The notes beneath the pieces are model-generated. The model had not been told where the DNA came from and ran no database searches. It worked only from the letters and a program-made list of their open reading frames with translations. The position numbers were made by a program, and so were the translations under genes. DNA of 64,000 nucleotides from contig JAJFIC010000058.1 in NCBI GenBank assembly GCA_021775315.1, positions 1-64,000 on the forward strand, read 5' to 3'. Of this stretch, positions 7,587 through 17,220 are shown piece after piece. How positions within the stretch are numbered: the stretch's first letter is position 1; each line of letters opens with the position of its first letter. The stretch is from Paracoccaceae bacterium (GTDB taxonomy: Bacteria; Pseudomonadota; Alphaproteobacteria; Rhodobacterales; Rhodobacteraceae).

Positions 7587-9200
7587 TTGGCTAGTCTGAT
7601 TGCAGCAGCATTTGTCAGGTGCTGGATTGCGAAGGGCGGGAAATTGGCGAACGGGGATCGAATTACACCCAAAAGGGCGGCAAAAAGGGGGCTGGGCGAT
7701 TTCCAGCTTCTAAGTTTTCTGCCGCTGTTCATTGTCGTGGCCTATTGGATCAAGATCGAAGCGATCCTTTTCGTCATCAGCTTTATGTTGCCGCTGTTGC
7801 TTGCTTTTCAGGAACTGACGGGCAAGGGCGCGGGCCAAGGCGCGAATGGAATGCTTGAAGAAGACGACCGGGATTCCCTTACAGGTCTGGCCAATCGAAA
7901 GCGCACCCGCAAAAGGCTGGCAACGTTTCTGGAGTCTGAAAAAAACACTGGCCGTGAAACCGCCGTGCTGCATATTGATATTGATCGGTTTCGATTGGTC
8001 AATGAACGCTATGGCATGGAAACCGGCGACCGCGTTCTGGCGGAAATCGGCGCGCGCATCCGGTCCTGCGTTCGGGAAAACGATATCGTGGCGCGGATCG
8101 ACGGCGACGACTTTGCCATTGTGCTGTTCCCGATCAAAAAAGCCGACTTTTCCATCGCCCTGTCGCTGGCCGATCGGGTCAGGGCCGCCATTGCCCAACC
8201 TTTCAGCATAGATCAGGTCACCTGCTACCTGTCCTGTTCAATCGGGATCTGCCTATCAGGTCGTGCACCCTCGGCAGATGCCGAATCGGTTCTAGCGAGC
8301 GCTGAAATCGCGCTGGAGTTCGCCCGAAAAGAAGGCCCGAACGCAACGCGCAGCTTTTCGTCCAAAATGCACCGCGATGCGCAAAAGTTACACACGCTGT
8401 CTGCCGAACTTGAGGCCGCGCTGGAAAACGGCCAGATCAGGCCCTATTTTCAACCTCAGGTTTGCACCGACACTGGCGAAGTCGCAGGTTTTGAGGCGCT
8501 GGCCCGCTGGGAACATCCCGAAAATGGCGTCATCCTGCCGGCTTTGTTCCTGCGGGCGATTGAAAGCACCGGCAGGTCGGAAAGGTTGGGCGAGGTCATC
8601 CTGTATCACAGTTTATCGGCGCTAAAATCCTGGGATCGGGCCGGCCTGCGTGTCGCAAGCGTCGGCGTCAATTTTTCCTCTGATGAATTACGCAACCCGA
8701 AACTGGTGGAAAAAATCAAATGGGAGGTTGATCGTTTTGATATCGCACCATCGCGGATCACAATAGAAGTGCTTGAAAACGTGGTCAGCGAACATGATGA
8801 CGACGTGATCACCCGCAATATCAGGGCTTTGGCGGCTCAGGGTTTTGGCATTGATCTGGATGATTTCGGCACCGGCCACGCTGCCATCGCCAACATCCGG
8901 CGTTTTGCAGTCAACCGCATCAAGATTGACCGCAGTTTTATCACCAAGATCGACTTGGACACCGAACAACAAGTGTTAACCTCGGCCATCATCCGCATGG
9001 CTGAAAGTTTGGGCTTGGAGACCTTGGCGGAAGGCGTGGAAACCACTGCCGAACACGCGCGGCTCGCCCAATTGGGCTGTCGATATATTCAAGGTTTTGG
9101 CATAGCCCGGCCGATGCCGTTTGAAGATACGGTTGCTTGGCTGCACACACATCGCGACAAGCTGGCCAAAGGTTCGGCTGCTGCCAGAAAGGCCGGGTAA
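7587..9200 (+). CDS. Membrane-anchored GGDEF-EAL protein, probable c-di-GMP phosphodiesterase
   Basis: A 537-residue protein. Two hydrophobic helices lie near residues 41-73, then a GGDEF domain (from DSLTGLANRKR) whose signature is IDGDDF rather than GGDEF. The EAL domain follows with EALARWEHP, NFSSDEL, IDLDDFGTGHA, RIKIDRSFI, LAEGVET and QGFGIARPMP. The EAL metal-binding and catalytic positions look intact, whereas the cyclase signature is degenerate. I therefore infer c-di-GMP hydrolysis with a regulatory or inactive GGDEF domain. The start is uncertain: TTG at 7587, or TTG at 7644, which has a better ribosome-binding site (AAGGGCGGG). Confidence 0.88.
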   Translation: MASLIAAAFVRCWIAKGGKLANGDRITPKRAAKRGLGDFQLLSFLPLFIVVAYWIKIEAILFVISFMLPLLLAFQELTGKGAGQGANGMLEEDDRDSLTGLANRKRTRKRLATFLESEKNTGRETAVLHIDIDRFRLVNERYGMETGDRVLAEIGARIRSCVRENDIVARIDGDDFAIVLFPIKKADFSIALSLADRVRAAIAQPFSIDQVTCYLSCSIGICLSGRAPSADAESVLASAEIALEFARKEGPNATRSFSSKMHRDAQKLHTLSAELEAALENGQIRPYFQPQVCTDTGEVAGFEALARWEHPENGVILPALFLRAIESTGRSERLGEVILYHSLSALKSWDRAGLRVASVGVNFSSDELRNPKLVEKIKWEVDRFDIAPSRITIEVLENVVSEHDDDVITRNIRALAAQGFGIDLDDFGTGHAAIANIRRFAVNRIKIDRSFITKIDLDTEQQVLTSAIIRMAESLGLETLAEGVETTAEHARLAQLGCRYIQGFGIARPMPFEDTVAWLHTHRDKLAKGSAAARKAG

Positions 9201-9325
9201 ACACAGCATTGCCAGACAGCGGGTCGCGACCGGGCGCAAAGCCGCAAAACCCTTAAAACCGCTTGACCTTTCGTGCCCAAATCTGTTGAACCACCCTATC
9301 TTAAATCCTCGAGGTGGGCTCCGAA

Positions 9326-11158
9326 ATGGACGAACAGAATAAGAATCTTATTCTTGCGACAGTGTTAAGTGCATTGGTGATTCTGGTATGGATCACTTTC
9401 TTTTCACCTGAACCACCTGTCGCCCCTCCGGCTGACCCCGCTGTGACCAGTTCCACTACGGGATCGGGCACCGGTGAGGTCGCGGCCACGCCCAGCATAA
9501 CCGGAGAAACCGCCACCGCGCCAACCCTGACAACATCGCCCGAAGAAACCCGCGAAATCGCGCTGGCCAAAACCGCACGGGTTGCCATTGAAACAGATCG
9601 TGTCCGTGGGTCTTTGTCCCTGAAAGGCGGGCGGATCGACGATCTGTCGCTGAACGATTATCATGTCTCGCAAGAACCGGGTTCTGAAACCGTGATCCTG
9701 CTGTCGCCAGCCAGTGCGCCCGAACCTTACTATGCGCTATATGGCTGGACCCCCGCGTCTTCCGGTAGCCTTGAAATCGAAGATGTCCCGGGCGCGAACA
9801 CAATCTGGGCCGTTGAAAGCGGCAAGAAACTGACCGCCGAAACACCTGTCACGCTGGTTTGGACAAATACAAAAGGCATGGTGTTTCACCGCAAGATTTC
9901 GATCGACAGCGACTATATGTTTTCAATCGAACAATCCGTGACCAACAATTCCGATGAGGCCCAGAAAGTTCAGCCATACGGGATCGTCGCCCGGCATGGC
10001 GAGCCTGAGGTGATCGGCTTTTACATTCTGCACGAAGGCGTTGTACGTTCCGCCGACGGCGAGCTGGAAGAGACCAAGTATAAAAACGTTAAAAAGCTCA
10101 ACCCTTTTGAAGGCGGTGTTGGCGATGTCGTCAAGGTCGAGACGAACGGCTGGATCGGCTTTACCGACAAATACTGGATGACGACCCTGATCGCGGGCAA
10201 AGACCGCACTTTCGACGCTGTCACCAAATTTTCGCCAACCCACACCCTTTACCAAACCGATATGCGCCTGCCCATCGTCAGCGTCGCACCGGGTGCTACC
10301 GAAACGGTCACCACGTCGCTGTTTGCCGGTGCCAAGGAATGGGAGGCCATCCGCCATTATCAGGACGAGGACGGCATTTCGCAATTCGTCGACTCGATCG
10401 ACTGGGGTATGTTCTTTTTCCTGACCAAGCCGATTTTCCAAGTGCTACATTTCATGAACAACCTGATCGGCAACATGGGCGTGGCCATTATCAGCCTGAC
10501 CATCCTGATCAAAGCGTTGCTGTTCCCGCTGGCCTATAAATCTTACGTATCAATGGCTCGGATGAAAGAGCTTCAGCCGGAAATGGAAAAGCTGAAAGAA
10601 AAAGCCGGCGACGACCGTCAGAAGATGCAGCAAGAGATGATGAAGCTCTACAAAGAGAAAAAGGTGAACCCGGCCTCGGGCTGTTTGCCGATCCTGTTGC
10701 AGATCCCGATCTTCTTTTCGCTTTATAAGGTGATCTTTGTGACCATCGAACTGCGTCAGGCACCGTTCTTTGGCTGGATCCACGACCTTTCGCTGCCTGA
10801 TCCGACGTCAATTCTGAACCTGTTCGGCCTGATGCCGTGGAATGCGCCCGATCCGTCCAGCTTTTTGGCGATATTCTCTATCGGTGTGTTCCCGATCCTG
10901 ATGGGGATCAGCATGTGGATGCAGCAAAAGCTTAATCCGGCACCATCTGACAAAACCCAGGCTCAGATTTTTGCCTGGATGCCATGGGTATTCATGTTCA
11001 TGTTGGGTCGTTTTGCCAGTGGTCTGGTCCTTTACTGGGTGGCCAACAACACCATCACCTTCACCCAACAATACCTGATCATGCGCAGCCAAGGGGTTAA
11101 ACCTGATGTGTTTGGCAATATTCTGTCTGGAATTCGCAAAGGCAAAGACAAGGAATGA
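9326..11158 (+). CDS. yidC: Membrane protein insertase YidC
   Basis: A 610-residue Oxa1/Alb3-family insertase. An N-terminal transmembrane anchor (residues about 8-24), a proline/threonine-rich linker and a large periplasmic P1 domain are followed by the conserved membrane core from WGMFFFLTKPIFQVLHF onward. The cytoplasmic loop MARMKELQPEMEKLKEK and the GCLPILLQIPIFFSLYKV helix are present. I use the ATG at 9326 (MDEQNKN, typical of relatives) with GAGG upstream rather than the GTG at 9314. It overlaps the MOSC gene by four bases. Confidence 0.97.
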   Translation: MDEQNKNLILATVLSALVILVWITFFSPEPPVAPPADPAVTSSTTGSGTGEVAATPSITGETATAPTLTTSPEETREIALAKTARVAIETDRVRGSLSLKGGRIDDLSLNDYHVSQEPGSETVILLSPASAPEPYYALYGWTPASSGSLEIEDVPGANTIWAVESGKKLTAETPVTLVWTNTKGMVFHRKISIDSDYMFSIEQSVTNNSDEAQKVQPYGIVARHGEPEVIGFYILHEGVVRSADGELEETKYKNVKKLNPFEGGVGDVVKVETNGWIGFTDKYWMTTLIAGKDRTFDAVTKFSPTHTLYQTDMRLPIVSVAPGATETVTTSLFAGAKEWEAIRHYQDEDGISQFVDSIDWGMFFFLTKPIFQVLHFMNNLIGNMGVAIISLTILIKALLFPLAYKSYVSMARMKELQPEMEKLKEKAGDDRQKMQQEMMKLYKEKKVNPASGCLPILLQIPIFFSLYKVIFVTIELRQAPFFGWIHDLSLPDPTSILNLFGLMPWNAPDPSSFLAIFSIGVFPILMGISMWMQQKLNPAPSDKTQAQIFAWMPWVFMFMLGRFASGLVLYWVANNTITFTQQYLIMRSQGVKPDVFGNILSGIRKGKDKE

Positions 11159-11919
11159 CCGCCAACGTCGCCAATATCTGGCGTCACCCATTGAAATCAC
11201 ATGGGCGCGAGGCCGTCAGCGCCGTTGACCTTGAGCCGGGGAAAACCATGCCGTTTGATCGCCTTTGGGCGGTCACGCATGACACCAGCCGGTTCAACAC
11301 AGCAAAGCCGGAATGGGCGGAATGTGTGAACTTTGCCCGCGGCTCAAAGAACCCGGCACTCATGGCGATAGATGCGCGGCTTGCCACAGACACGCGGGCT
11401 TTGACCCTGTCCCATCCAGAGCGACCCGATCTGACTTTTCACCCCGATCAGCCAGAAGATGTCGCGCGATTTCTTGACTGGCTCAAGCCCCTCAACCTGC
11501 CTGACAAAATGCGCCCGACCGGCATCGTCAGTGCCGCTGAACGCGGTATGACCGATACCGATTATCCTAGCATTTCAATTCTGTCGAACGCATCGCTCGC
11601 CGCGCTTAGCGCCCCCGCTGGCAGCACCGTTTCGCCGCTGCGGTTTCGTGGCAATTTTTGGCTGGATGGGTTGGCTCCGTGGCAGGAATTTGACTGGATC
11701 GGACAGGAAATCGAAATCGGGTCTGTGCGCCTGAAGGTTTCCGAACCGATAGGACGTTGCCTTGCAACGACCGCCAATCCTGACAATGGTCAGCGGGATA
11801 TTGATACGCTTGACCTTCTGAAAACCGGCTGGGGCCACACCGATTTTGGCGTCTATGCTGAGGTCATCAAGGGCGGTACAATACGCGTTAGTGATACCTT
11901 AACCGTTGTAAAGGCTTGA
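11155..11919 (+). CDS. MOSC-domain protein
   Basis: A 254-residue protein with an N-terminal MOSC beta-barrel (NIWRHPLKSHGREAVSAV and FDRLWAV) and a C-terminal MOSC domain containing the conserved cysteine in IGRCLATTANPDNGQRD. MOSC domains occur in molybdenum-cofactor sulfurases and the mitochondrial amidoxime-reducing component (mARC/YcbX type). The YcbX-like arrangement fits, but no ferredoxin or reductase domain is fused. Translation is probably coupled to yidC (ATGA overlap), and engB starts one base after its stop. Confidence 0.85.
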   Translation: MTANVANIWRHPLKSHGREAVSAVDLEPGKTMPFDRLWAVTHDTSRFNTAKPEWAECVNFARGSKNPALMAIDARLATDTRALTLSHPERPDLTFHPDQPEDVARFLDWLKPLNLPDKMRPTGIVSAAERGMTDTDYPSISILSNASLAALSAPAGSTVSPLRFRGNFWLDGLAPWQEFDWIGQEIEIGSVRLKVSEPIGRCLATTANPDNGQRDIDTLDLLKTGWGHTDFGVYAEVIKGGTIRVSDTLTVVKA

Positions 11920-11920
11920 T

Positions 11921-12571
11921 ATGGAACAAATATTCAAAGTCGTGCCAGAACCCGACCGGGCCGAAGCCGAAATCGGTCGCAAATTATTTGCCGGTCCCTG
12001 CACCTTTCTGAAAGGTGTTGTGGCGATGGACGGCCTGCCGCCTGCTGATCGGCTTGAGGTGTGTTTTGCCGGGCGCTCGAATGTCGGCAAGTCTTCGTTG
12101 ATCAACGGCCTGGTCGGGCAAAAGAACCTTGCGCGGTCGTCAAATACGCCGGGCCGCACCCAGGAAATCAACTTTTTCGAACTTGGCGAAGCGCATTACT
12201 TGGTGGATTTGCCGGGCTATGGATTTGCCCAAGCGCCTGTCAAAGTGGTGGAAAAATGGCAACGCCTGATGAAATCTTATTTGTCCGGTCGTGCCAACCT
12301 GCGCCGGATATTCCTGCTGATTGATGCGCGGCACGGCCCCAAACAAGTCGACAGCGAAATCATGTCTTTGCTGGATAAATGCGCGGTGACGTTTCAGGTT
12401 GTCCTGACCAAAATCGACAAAATCAAAGACGATGAGCGCGCGGCGGTGATTGCAAAAACCCAAGAAAGCCTGCACGGTCATCCGACCGCTTTTCCTGAGA
12501 TTATCCTGACCTCATCTGAGAAAAAACAAGGTCTGGAAACCTTGCGCGCCACCATCGCGGCAATCATCTAG
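11921..12571 (+). CDS. engB: Ribosome biogenesis GTPase YihA/EngB/YsxC
   Basis: A 216-residue TRAFAC-class GTPase for assembly of the large ribosomal subunit. It shows G1 (GRSNVGKSSLIN), G2/TPG region (SSNTPGRTQEINFFE), G3 (VDLPGYGFA), G4 (LTKIDK) and G5 (TSSEKKQG). The length is normal. It sits at the end of the yidC-MOSC-engB run, as in many alphaproteobacteria, and its 3' end nearly touches the convergent SDR gene. Confidence 0.96.
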   Translation: MEQIFKVVPEPDRAEAEIGRKLFAGPCTFLKGVVAMDGLPPADRLEVCFAGRSNVGKSSLINGLVGQKNLARSSNTPGRTQEINFFELGEAHYLVDLPGYGFAQAPVKVVEKWQRLMKSYLSGRANLRRIFLLIDARHGPKQVDSEIMSLLDKCAVTFQVVLTKIDKIKDDERAAVIAKTQESLHGHPTAFPEIILTSSEKKQGLETLRATIAAII

Positions 12572-12579
12572 ACGATGCG

Positions 12580-13323
12580 CTAGACGTGTTGCGCGCCGTT
12601 CACCTCGATCTCGGCCCCTGACACGTACGAGCTTTCGCTCGAGCACAGGAAATAGATCGCACTGGCGACCTCTTCTGGTTGGCCCAGCCGTCGCAAAGGC
12701 AGCGTTTCCACAATCTTGTCCGTTCCGGGGCTCAGGATGGCGGTTTCAACCTCGCCCGGTGCAATCGCGTTGACCCGTACCCCTAATGGGCCGAAATCAT
12801 GCGCCATCTCGCGCGTCAGCGCGGCCAGAGCCGCCTTTGAGGTGGAATAGGCCGCCCCCGCAAACGGATGCACCCGCACGCCCGCAATCGACGTTACGTT
12901 GACCACAGCGCCCGCCGCCGCCTGCAATTCAGCCTTCAGGCCGCGCGCCAGCACCACGGGGGCGAAAAAGTTAACGTGAAACACCTGCCCCCATGTTCTG
13001 AGGTCGGTTTCGATGGTATTCAAGCGGCCCCCGTCGCTGGCCTTGGGTGAAATTCCGGCATTGTTCACCAGCGCGTCAAGCCGCCCATCGGGCAGCTTGG
13101 CACGGATCACCTCAATCGCTTCGATGGTTTTCTGCGGGTCGGCCAGATCAATCTCGATATGGTTCTCGGCCCCACCCGGCCACGGGCATTTATCAGAAAA
13201 CGGCAAGCGCGAACATGTCAGAACCCGCCAGTTCCGATCCGAGAAATACTTGACCGTCGCATGCCCGATGCCCCGACTTGCCCCGGTCAACAAGAGGGTT
13301 TTTTGCCGTGCTGTGTCAGACAT
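12580..13323 (-). CDS. Short-chain dehydrogenase/reductase (SDR family)
   Basis: A 247-residue classical SDR oxidoreductase. It has the Rossmann glycine motif TGASRGIG near the N-terminus, NNAG, the catalytic serine (VTSIAG) and the YSTSK Tyr-Lys pair, then the PGEVETAI loop. It ends with the usual SSYVSGAEIEVNGAQHV. Arginine residues shortly after the second strand (TCSR) suggest NADP(H) preference. The substrate cannot be read from the sequence. It lies between engB and argB on the opposite strand with no functional link visible. Confidence 0.9.
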   Translation of the reverse strand: MSDTARQKTLLLTGASRGIGHATVKYFSDRNWRVLTCSRLPFSDKCPWPGGAENHIEIDLADPQKTIEAIEVIRAKLPDGRLDALVNNAGISPKASDGGRLNTIETDLRTWGQVFHVNFFAPVVLARGLKAELQAAAGAVVNVTSIAGVRVHPFAGAAYSTSKAALAALTREMAHDFGPLGVRVNAIAPGEVETAILSPGTDKIVETLPLRRLGQPEEVASAIYFLCSSESSYVSGAEIEVNGAQHV

Positions 13324-13455
13324 TTCTTCGCCTTTTTATTTGGTTGCCCGCAGTTTCGCATTTCGCTTGGCCACATCCAAGCGGTTTAAATCTTGGGCTT
13401 GGCAAGTTTCCGGCAACCGCGTAACACATTCCGGGAACAAAAGATGAGACGCAAG

Positions 13456-14319
13456 ATGGAAAGGCAAACGGCCATGACAAGGGACTGGATCGGAACCGCG
13501 CGCACCCTTAGCGAAGCGCTGCCGTATTTGCAGCGCTATGAAGGGGCGATTGTGGTCGTCAAATTCGGCGGCCATGCCATGGGTGACGCTGCCGCAATGG
13601 CCAGTTTCGCCCGCGATATCGTGCTGATGAAACAGGTAAACCTGAACCCCATCATTGTGCATGGCGGCGGCCCGATGATAAATGAGATGTTGGAACGCCT
13701 TGATATCAAATCGGAATTCGTCAACGGCAAGCGTATCAGCGACGAGGCAACGGTCGAGGTCGTTGAAATGGTGCTGTCCGGTCGCGTCAACAAGCGCATC
13801 GTTCAAGCCATCAATGCCGAGGGCGGCAAGGCCGTCGGTCTGTCCGGCAAAGACGCCAATCTGATGATTTGTGATCGTGCAAAACCCGATCTGGGTTTTG
13901 TCGGTGAACCGGCGGAAATCGACGCTGGTGTGCTGACTGATCTGTCCGCGTCGGGCTACATCCCGGTGATTGCCCCGCTTGGTGCCGGGCGCGATGGCGA
14001 GACCCTGAATGTCAACGGTGACACGGTTGCCGGGGCCATTGCCGCGGCAATGAAGGCGGATCGCCTGTTGTTGCTGACCGATGTGGCCGGGGTCAAAAAT
14101 GCTGATGGCGAGGTTATGACCGATATAACACCGGACATCGTGCGTGAAATGATCAAAGACGGCACCATTGCTGGTGGCATGATCCCGAAAACCGAAACCG
14201 CGCTTACCGCGATAGATGGCGGCGTTCGGGCGGTGGTTATTCTGGACGGACGGGCGCAAAACGCGGTGCTGTTGGAGCTGTTCACTGAACACGGTGCGGG
14301 CAGTCTGATACGCGCCTGA
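13456..14319 (+). CDS. argB: Acetylglutamate kinase
   Basis: A 287-residue amino-acid kinase catalysing the second step of arginine biosynthesis. Motifs seen: [25 protein letters not shown], the [18 protein letters not shown] nucleotide region, [10 protein letters not shown] and the [11 protein letters not shown] end region. Several ATGs are possible (13444, 13456, 13474). I choose 13456 because it leaves a short lead before MTRDWIGTA as in relatives. No other arg gene is adjacent, so it is an isolated locus. Confidence 0.95.
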   Translation: MERQTAMTRDWIGTARTLSEALPYLQRYEGAIVVVKFGGHAMGDAAAMASFARDIVLMKQVNLNPIIVHGGGPMINEMLERLDIKSEFVNGKRISDEATVEVVEMVLSGRVNKRIVQAINAEGGKAVGLSGKDANLMICDRAKPDLGFVGEPAEIDAGVLTDLSASGYIPVIAPLGAGRDGETLNVNGDTVAGAIAAAMKADRLLLLTDVAGVKNADGEVMTDITPDIVREMIKDGTIAGGMIPKTETALTAIDGGVRAVVILDGRAQNAVLLELFTEHGAGSLIRA

Positions 14320-14398
14320 TCCGGCGTCACGGGTAACATTACAGCGACGTCATTGCAGCGCACTTGCGTTGACCACAAACCGGGACCACATTCAGCCC

Positions 14399-15193
14399 AT
14401 GGAAAACGAAGCCGCAATCCGCCTGTCTGCCTTTCTGGGGCTCTTCGCCGTGTTCGCCGTGATCGAGGCGATCATCCCGCGCAAGAAACGCATGCAAGGC
14501 CGCCCGGCGCGATGGTTCACCAATCTGGCGATCATCGTCATTGATTCGGCTGCCAGTCGCCTGCTGGCCGTTCTGCTGCCTCTGTTGGCGGTTGGGGCGG
14601 CGATTGACGCGCAAAACAACGGTTGGGGCCTGTTCAACCACATGGGCTTGCCAAGCTGGCTGGAAATTGTGCTGGCCATCGTTATTCTTGATCTGGCGAT
14701 CTGGGCGCAGCATCTGATCACCCATAAAATCCCGCTATTGTGGCGGTTCCACCGGGTTCACCATGCTGACCGGGATATTGACGTGACGACCGCGCTTAGG
14801 TTCCACCCGGTCGAAATCCTGTTCTCGATGCTGCTGAAAATCGCACTGGTCTATGTGCTGGGCCCGGCGGCGGTGGCGGTGATCCTGTTTGAAATCATCC
14901 TGAACGGCACAGCGATGTTCAACCACGCCAATATCCGTCTGCCGCTTGGGCTGGATGCATTGGTCCGCCGAATTCTTGTCACGCCTGACATGCATCGGGT
15001 GCATCACTCGGTTTATCGCACCGAGCATGATTCAAATTATGGGTTTTCCTTGTCGATCTGGGATCGCATGTTTGGCACCTATGTAGCGCAGCCAAAAGAC
15101 GGACATGACGACATGACAATCGGGCTGGAATGGCAGGGCGACAAACCGGCCCGCCTTGGTTGGGCGCTGGCCTTGCCGTTCTTTCGTAAATGA
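14399..15193 (+). CDS. Sterol desaturase / fatty acid hydroxylase family protein
   Basis: A 264-residue membrane-bound di-iron hydroxylase. Four hydrophobic segments surround the histidine boxes HLITH, HRVHHAD and, in the C-terminal half, HRVHHSVYRTEHDSNYG, with the NHAN motif between them. These histidines bind the di-iron centre in the superfamily. The natural substrate (sterol, hopanoid or lipid) is unknown. The ATG at 14399 is preferred over an upstream TTG. It overlaps the Fe-S gene by four bases. Confidence 0.88.
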   Translation: MENEAAIRLSAFLGLFAVFAVIEAIIPRKKRMQGRPARWFTNLAIIVIDSAASRLLAVLLPLLAVGAAIDAQNNGWGLFNHMGLPSWLEIVLAIVILDLAIWAQHLITHKIPLLWRFHRVHHADRDIDVTTALRFHPVEILFSMLLKIALVYVLGPAAVAVILFEIILNGTAMFNHANIRLPLGLDALVRRILVTPDMHRVHHSVYRTEHDSNYGFSLSIWDRMFGTYVAQPKDGHDDMTIGLEWQGDKPARLGWALALPFFRK

Positions 15194-15840
15194 ACCTCGC
15201 CAAGATCGAACAGACCTGCAACGCGGTCGGCCTGTCGGTGTTTGGGGCGTTTCATCCAACCCCGGCTGACAACGCGCCCGAGGGGTGCAAAACGCTGTTT
15301 TTGCTTGGCCCGCATGAGCCGGGTTTCTGGCAGAACATCACGTCCAGCCCTGAATATGGCGATGCGGACCCGGTTGACCGTTGGTCAGAACGGGTGATTG
15401 GCGATCTGGCGCAGGATTTGGGTGCGGCCGCGCTTTTTCCATTTGGCGGCCCCCCCTATCAGCCGTTTGTGTCCTGGGCCTTGCGAACGGGGCGTGTGTG
15501 GCAATCACCCGTTAGCCTGATGGTGCACGATGTGGCGGGCCTGTTCCTGTCGTTTCGCGGCGCATTGGCCTTTGAGGTTGAGATCACGCTGCCGGATCAC
15601 CCCGGCGCATCCCCTTGCGATACATGCGACGCAAAGCCCTGCCTGATGGCCTGCCCGGCGGGTGCGCTGACGCCGGAACGTTATGACGTGGTGGCCTGTC
15701 ACGCTTGGCTGGATATGCCGCAGGGTCAGGAATGCCTTTCAGGTGGTTGCCTTGTTCGCCGCGCTTGCCCCGCTAGCCAAACCTATGGCAGGTTGGCAGA
15801 ACAATCCGCGCATCACATGCGTTCATTTCACAAAGGGTAG
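15190..15840 (+). CDS. Ferredoxin-like 4Fe-4S protein
   Basis: A 216-residue protein with a C-terminal cluster motif CDTCDAKPCLMACPAGAL and further cysteines in CHAW and CLSGGCLVRRACP, enough for one 4Fe-4S cluster and perhaps a second. The N-terminal 120 residues have no motif I recognise; the overall arrangement recalls the ferredoxin region of epoxyqueuosine reductase, without its other domains. Its role is probably electron transfer. It is translationally coupled to the preceding hydroxylase, and I infer it might donate electrons to it. Confidence 0.7.
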   Translation: MNLAKIEQTCNAVGLSVFGAFHPTPADNAPEGCKTLFLLGPHEPGFWQNITSSPEYGDADPVDRWSERVIGDLAQDLGAAALFPFGGPPYQPFVSWALRTGRVWQSPVSLMVHDVAGLFLSFRGALAFEVEITLPDHPGASPCDTCDAKPCLMACPAGALTPERYDVVACHAWLDMPQGQECLSGGCLVRRACPASQTYGRLAEQSAHHMRSFHKG

Positions 15841-15843
15841 TTC

Positions 15844-16344
15844 ATGAAACGATTGATTCTTGTTCGTCACGCGAAATCCAGTTGGTCAAATGCAGACATA
15901 TCGGACAAGGACAGACCTTTGAACGAACGCGGCCAAGAGGCGGCGACAAAGGTCGGTGGTTGGCTTGCGGAAAAGGGCTATCAACCGGATCAGGTGCTGT
16001 CTTCATCCGCCACCAGATGTCACGAAACCTGGGATCGGATTTCTCAAAATCTGGAACCAGTCAATGCCGTGCAATTTGAGGATTACCTGTATCTTGCGAC
16101 CGCCGCAGAGATGCTGAGCGTGCTACAGACCGCCAGCGGTGACGTGGTTCTGCTGCTGGGCCATATGCCGGGTCTGGGTGATCTCGCGCGCGAATTGCGT
16201 CGTGATCCTCCACCGATGCATGCCTCATTTCAGAAATACCCCACGGGGGCGACGACGGTTCTGGATTTCAGGATTGATGATTGGGCAGATGCCCTGCCCG
16301 GCATCGCAAGGTTCGAGGATTATATCACCCCGCGTGATCTTTAA
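15844..16344 (+). CDS. SixA-like histidine phosphatase
   Basis: A 166-residue member of the histidine phosphatase (phosphoglycerate mutase-like) superfamily, in the short SixA subfamily. The catalytic RH is in LILVRHAKSSWS (residues 4-15), followed by DRPLNERGQ and the second catalytic histidine in LLLGHMPGL. SixA proteins remove phosphate from phosphohistidine on Hpt or PTS proteins; here the target is unknown. It begins three bases after the previous stop and ends before a strong terminator. Confidence 0.88.
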   Translation: MKRLILVRHAKSSWSNADISDKDRPLNERGQEAATKVGGWLAEKGYQPDQVLSSSATRCHETWDRISQNLEPVNAVQFEDYLYLATAAEMLSVLQTASGDVVLLLGHMPGLGDLARELRRDPPPMHASFQKYPTGATTVLDFRIDDWADALPGIARFEDYITPRDL

Positions 16345-16368
16345 AGCCGCGCAATCCGAACGCAAAGC

Positions 16369-16397
16369 AAAAAACCCGGCACATTGGCCGGGTTTTT
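16369..16397. terminator. Bidirectional terminator between sixA-like and bzt genes
   Basis: Stem AAAAAACCCGGC / GCCGGGTTTTT with loop ACATTG. It has a run of A on one side and T on the other, so it should end transcripts arriving from both directions. Both flanking genes point into it. Confidence 0.9.
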
Positions 16398-16416
16398 CGT
16401 GTCTTGTTGTCGCGCT

Positions 16417-17205
16417 TTAATTGTTCAGAATTTGGCTCAGGAACAATTTGGTCCGATCGCTTTTCGGATTGCCAAAGAATTCTTCCGGCTCGTTCTGTTC
16501 TACAATCTGGCCCTGATCCATAAAGATCACCCGGTTCGCCACTTGCCGCGCAAAGCCCATCTCGTGGGTCACAACAAGCATGGTCATCCCCTCTTCGGCA
16601 AGCTGGATCATGGTGTCGAGCACCTCTTTGATCATCTCAGGGTCAAGTGCTGATGTCGGCTCATCAAACAGCATGATCCGTGGCTGCATGCACAACGACC
16701 GGGCAATCGCCACACGCTGCTGCTGACCACCAGAAAGCTGGCCGGGGAACTTGTCTGCCTGTTCCGGGATTTTCACCTTTTCAAGGAAATGCATCGCGAT
16801 TTCTTCGGCTTCTTTTTTGGGTGTTTTACGCACCCAAATCGGTGCCAGCGTGCAGTTGTCCAGAATGGAAAGATGCGGAAACAGGTTGAAATGCTGAAAC
16901 ACCATGCCAACTTCGGACCGGATCTTATCGACGTTTTTGAGGTCCGATGAAAGCTCGGTCCCGTCAACGATGATCTGGCCTTCCTGATGCTCTTCCAGTG
17001 CGTTGATGCACCGGATCAGCGTCGATTTACCCGACCCAGATGGTCCGCAAACCACAATCCGTTCGCCACGTTGGACGGTCAGGTTGATGTCGCGCAGCAC
17101 GTGAAACGACCCGAACCATTTATTCATATTGGTGATCTGAATGGCGATCTCGTCAGACACCTGCATTTGACTGCGATCAATCTCGCGTTCGATTACTTGA
17201 GACAT
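16417..17205 (-). CDS. bztD: Amino-acid ABC transporter ATPase
   Basis: A 262-residue ATP-binding subunit of a polar amino acid importer. Walker A (GPSGSGKST), Q-loop ([13 protein letters not shown]), signature [15 protein letters not shown], Walker B ([12 protein letters not shown]) and the switch histidine (VVTHEMGFA) are all present. It is the last gene of the bztABCD operon and powers uptake of glutamate, glutamine, aspartate and asparagine by homology. Start at ATG 17205, 15 bases after the bztC stop. Confidence 0.95.
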   Translation of the reverse strand: MSQVIEREIDRSQMQVSDEIAIQITNMNKWFGSFHVLRDINLTVQRGERIVVCGPSGSGKSTLIRCINALEEHQEGQIIVDGTELSSDLKNVDKIRSEVGMVFQHFNLFPHLSILDNCTLAPIWVRKTPKKEAEEIAMHFLEKVKIPEQADKFPGQLSGGQQQRVAIARSLCMQPRIMLFDEPTSALDPEMIKEVLDTMIQLAEEGMTMLVVTHEMGFARQVANRVIFMDQGQIVEQNEPEEFFGNPKSDRTKLFLSQILNN

Positions 17206-17220
17206 TGTAAGGCTCCTAAA

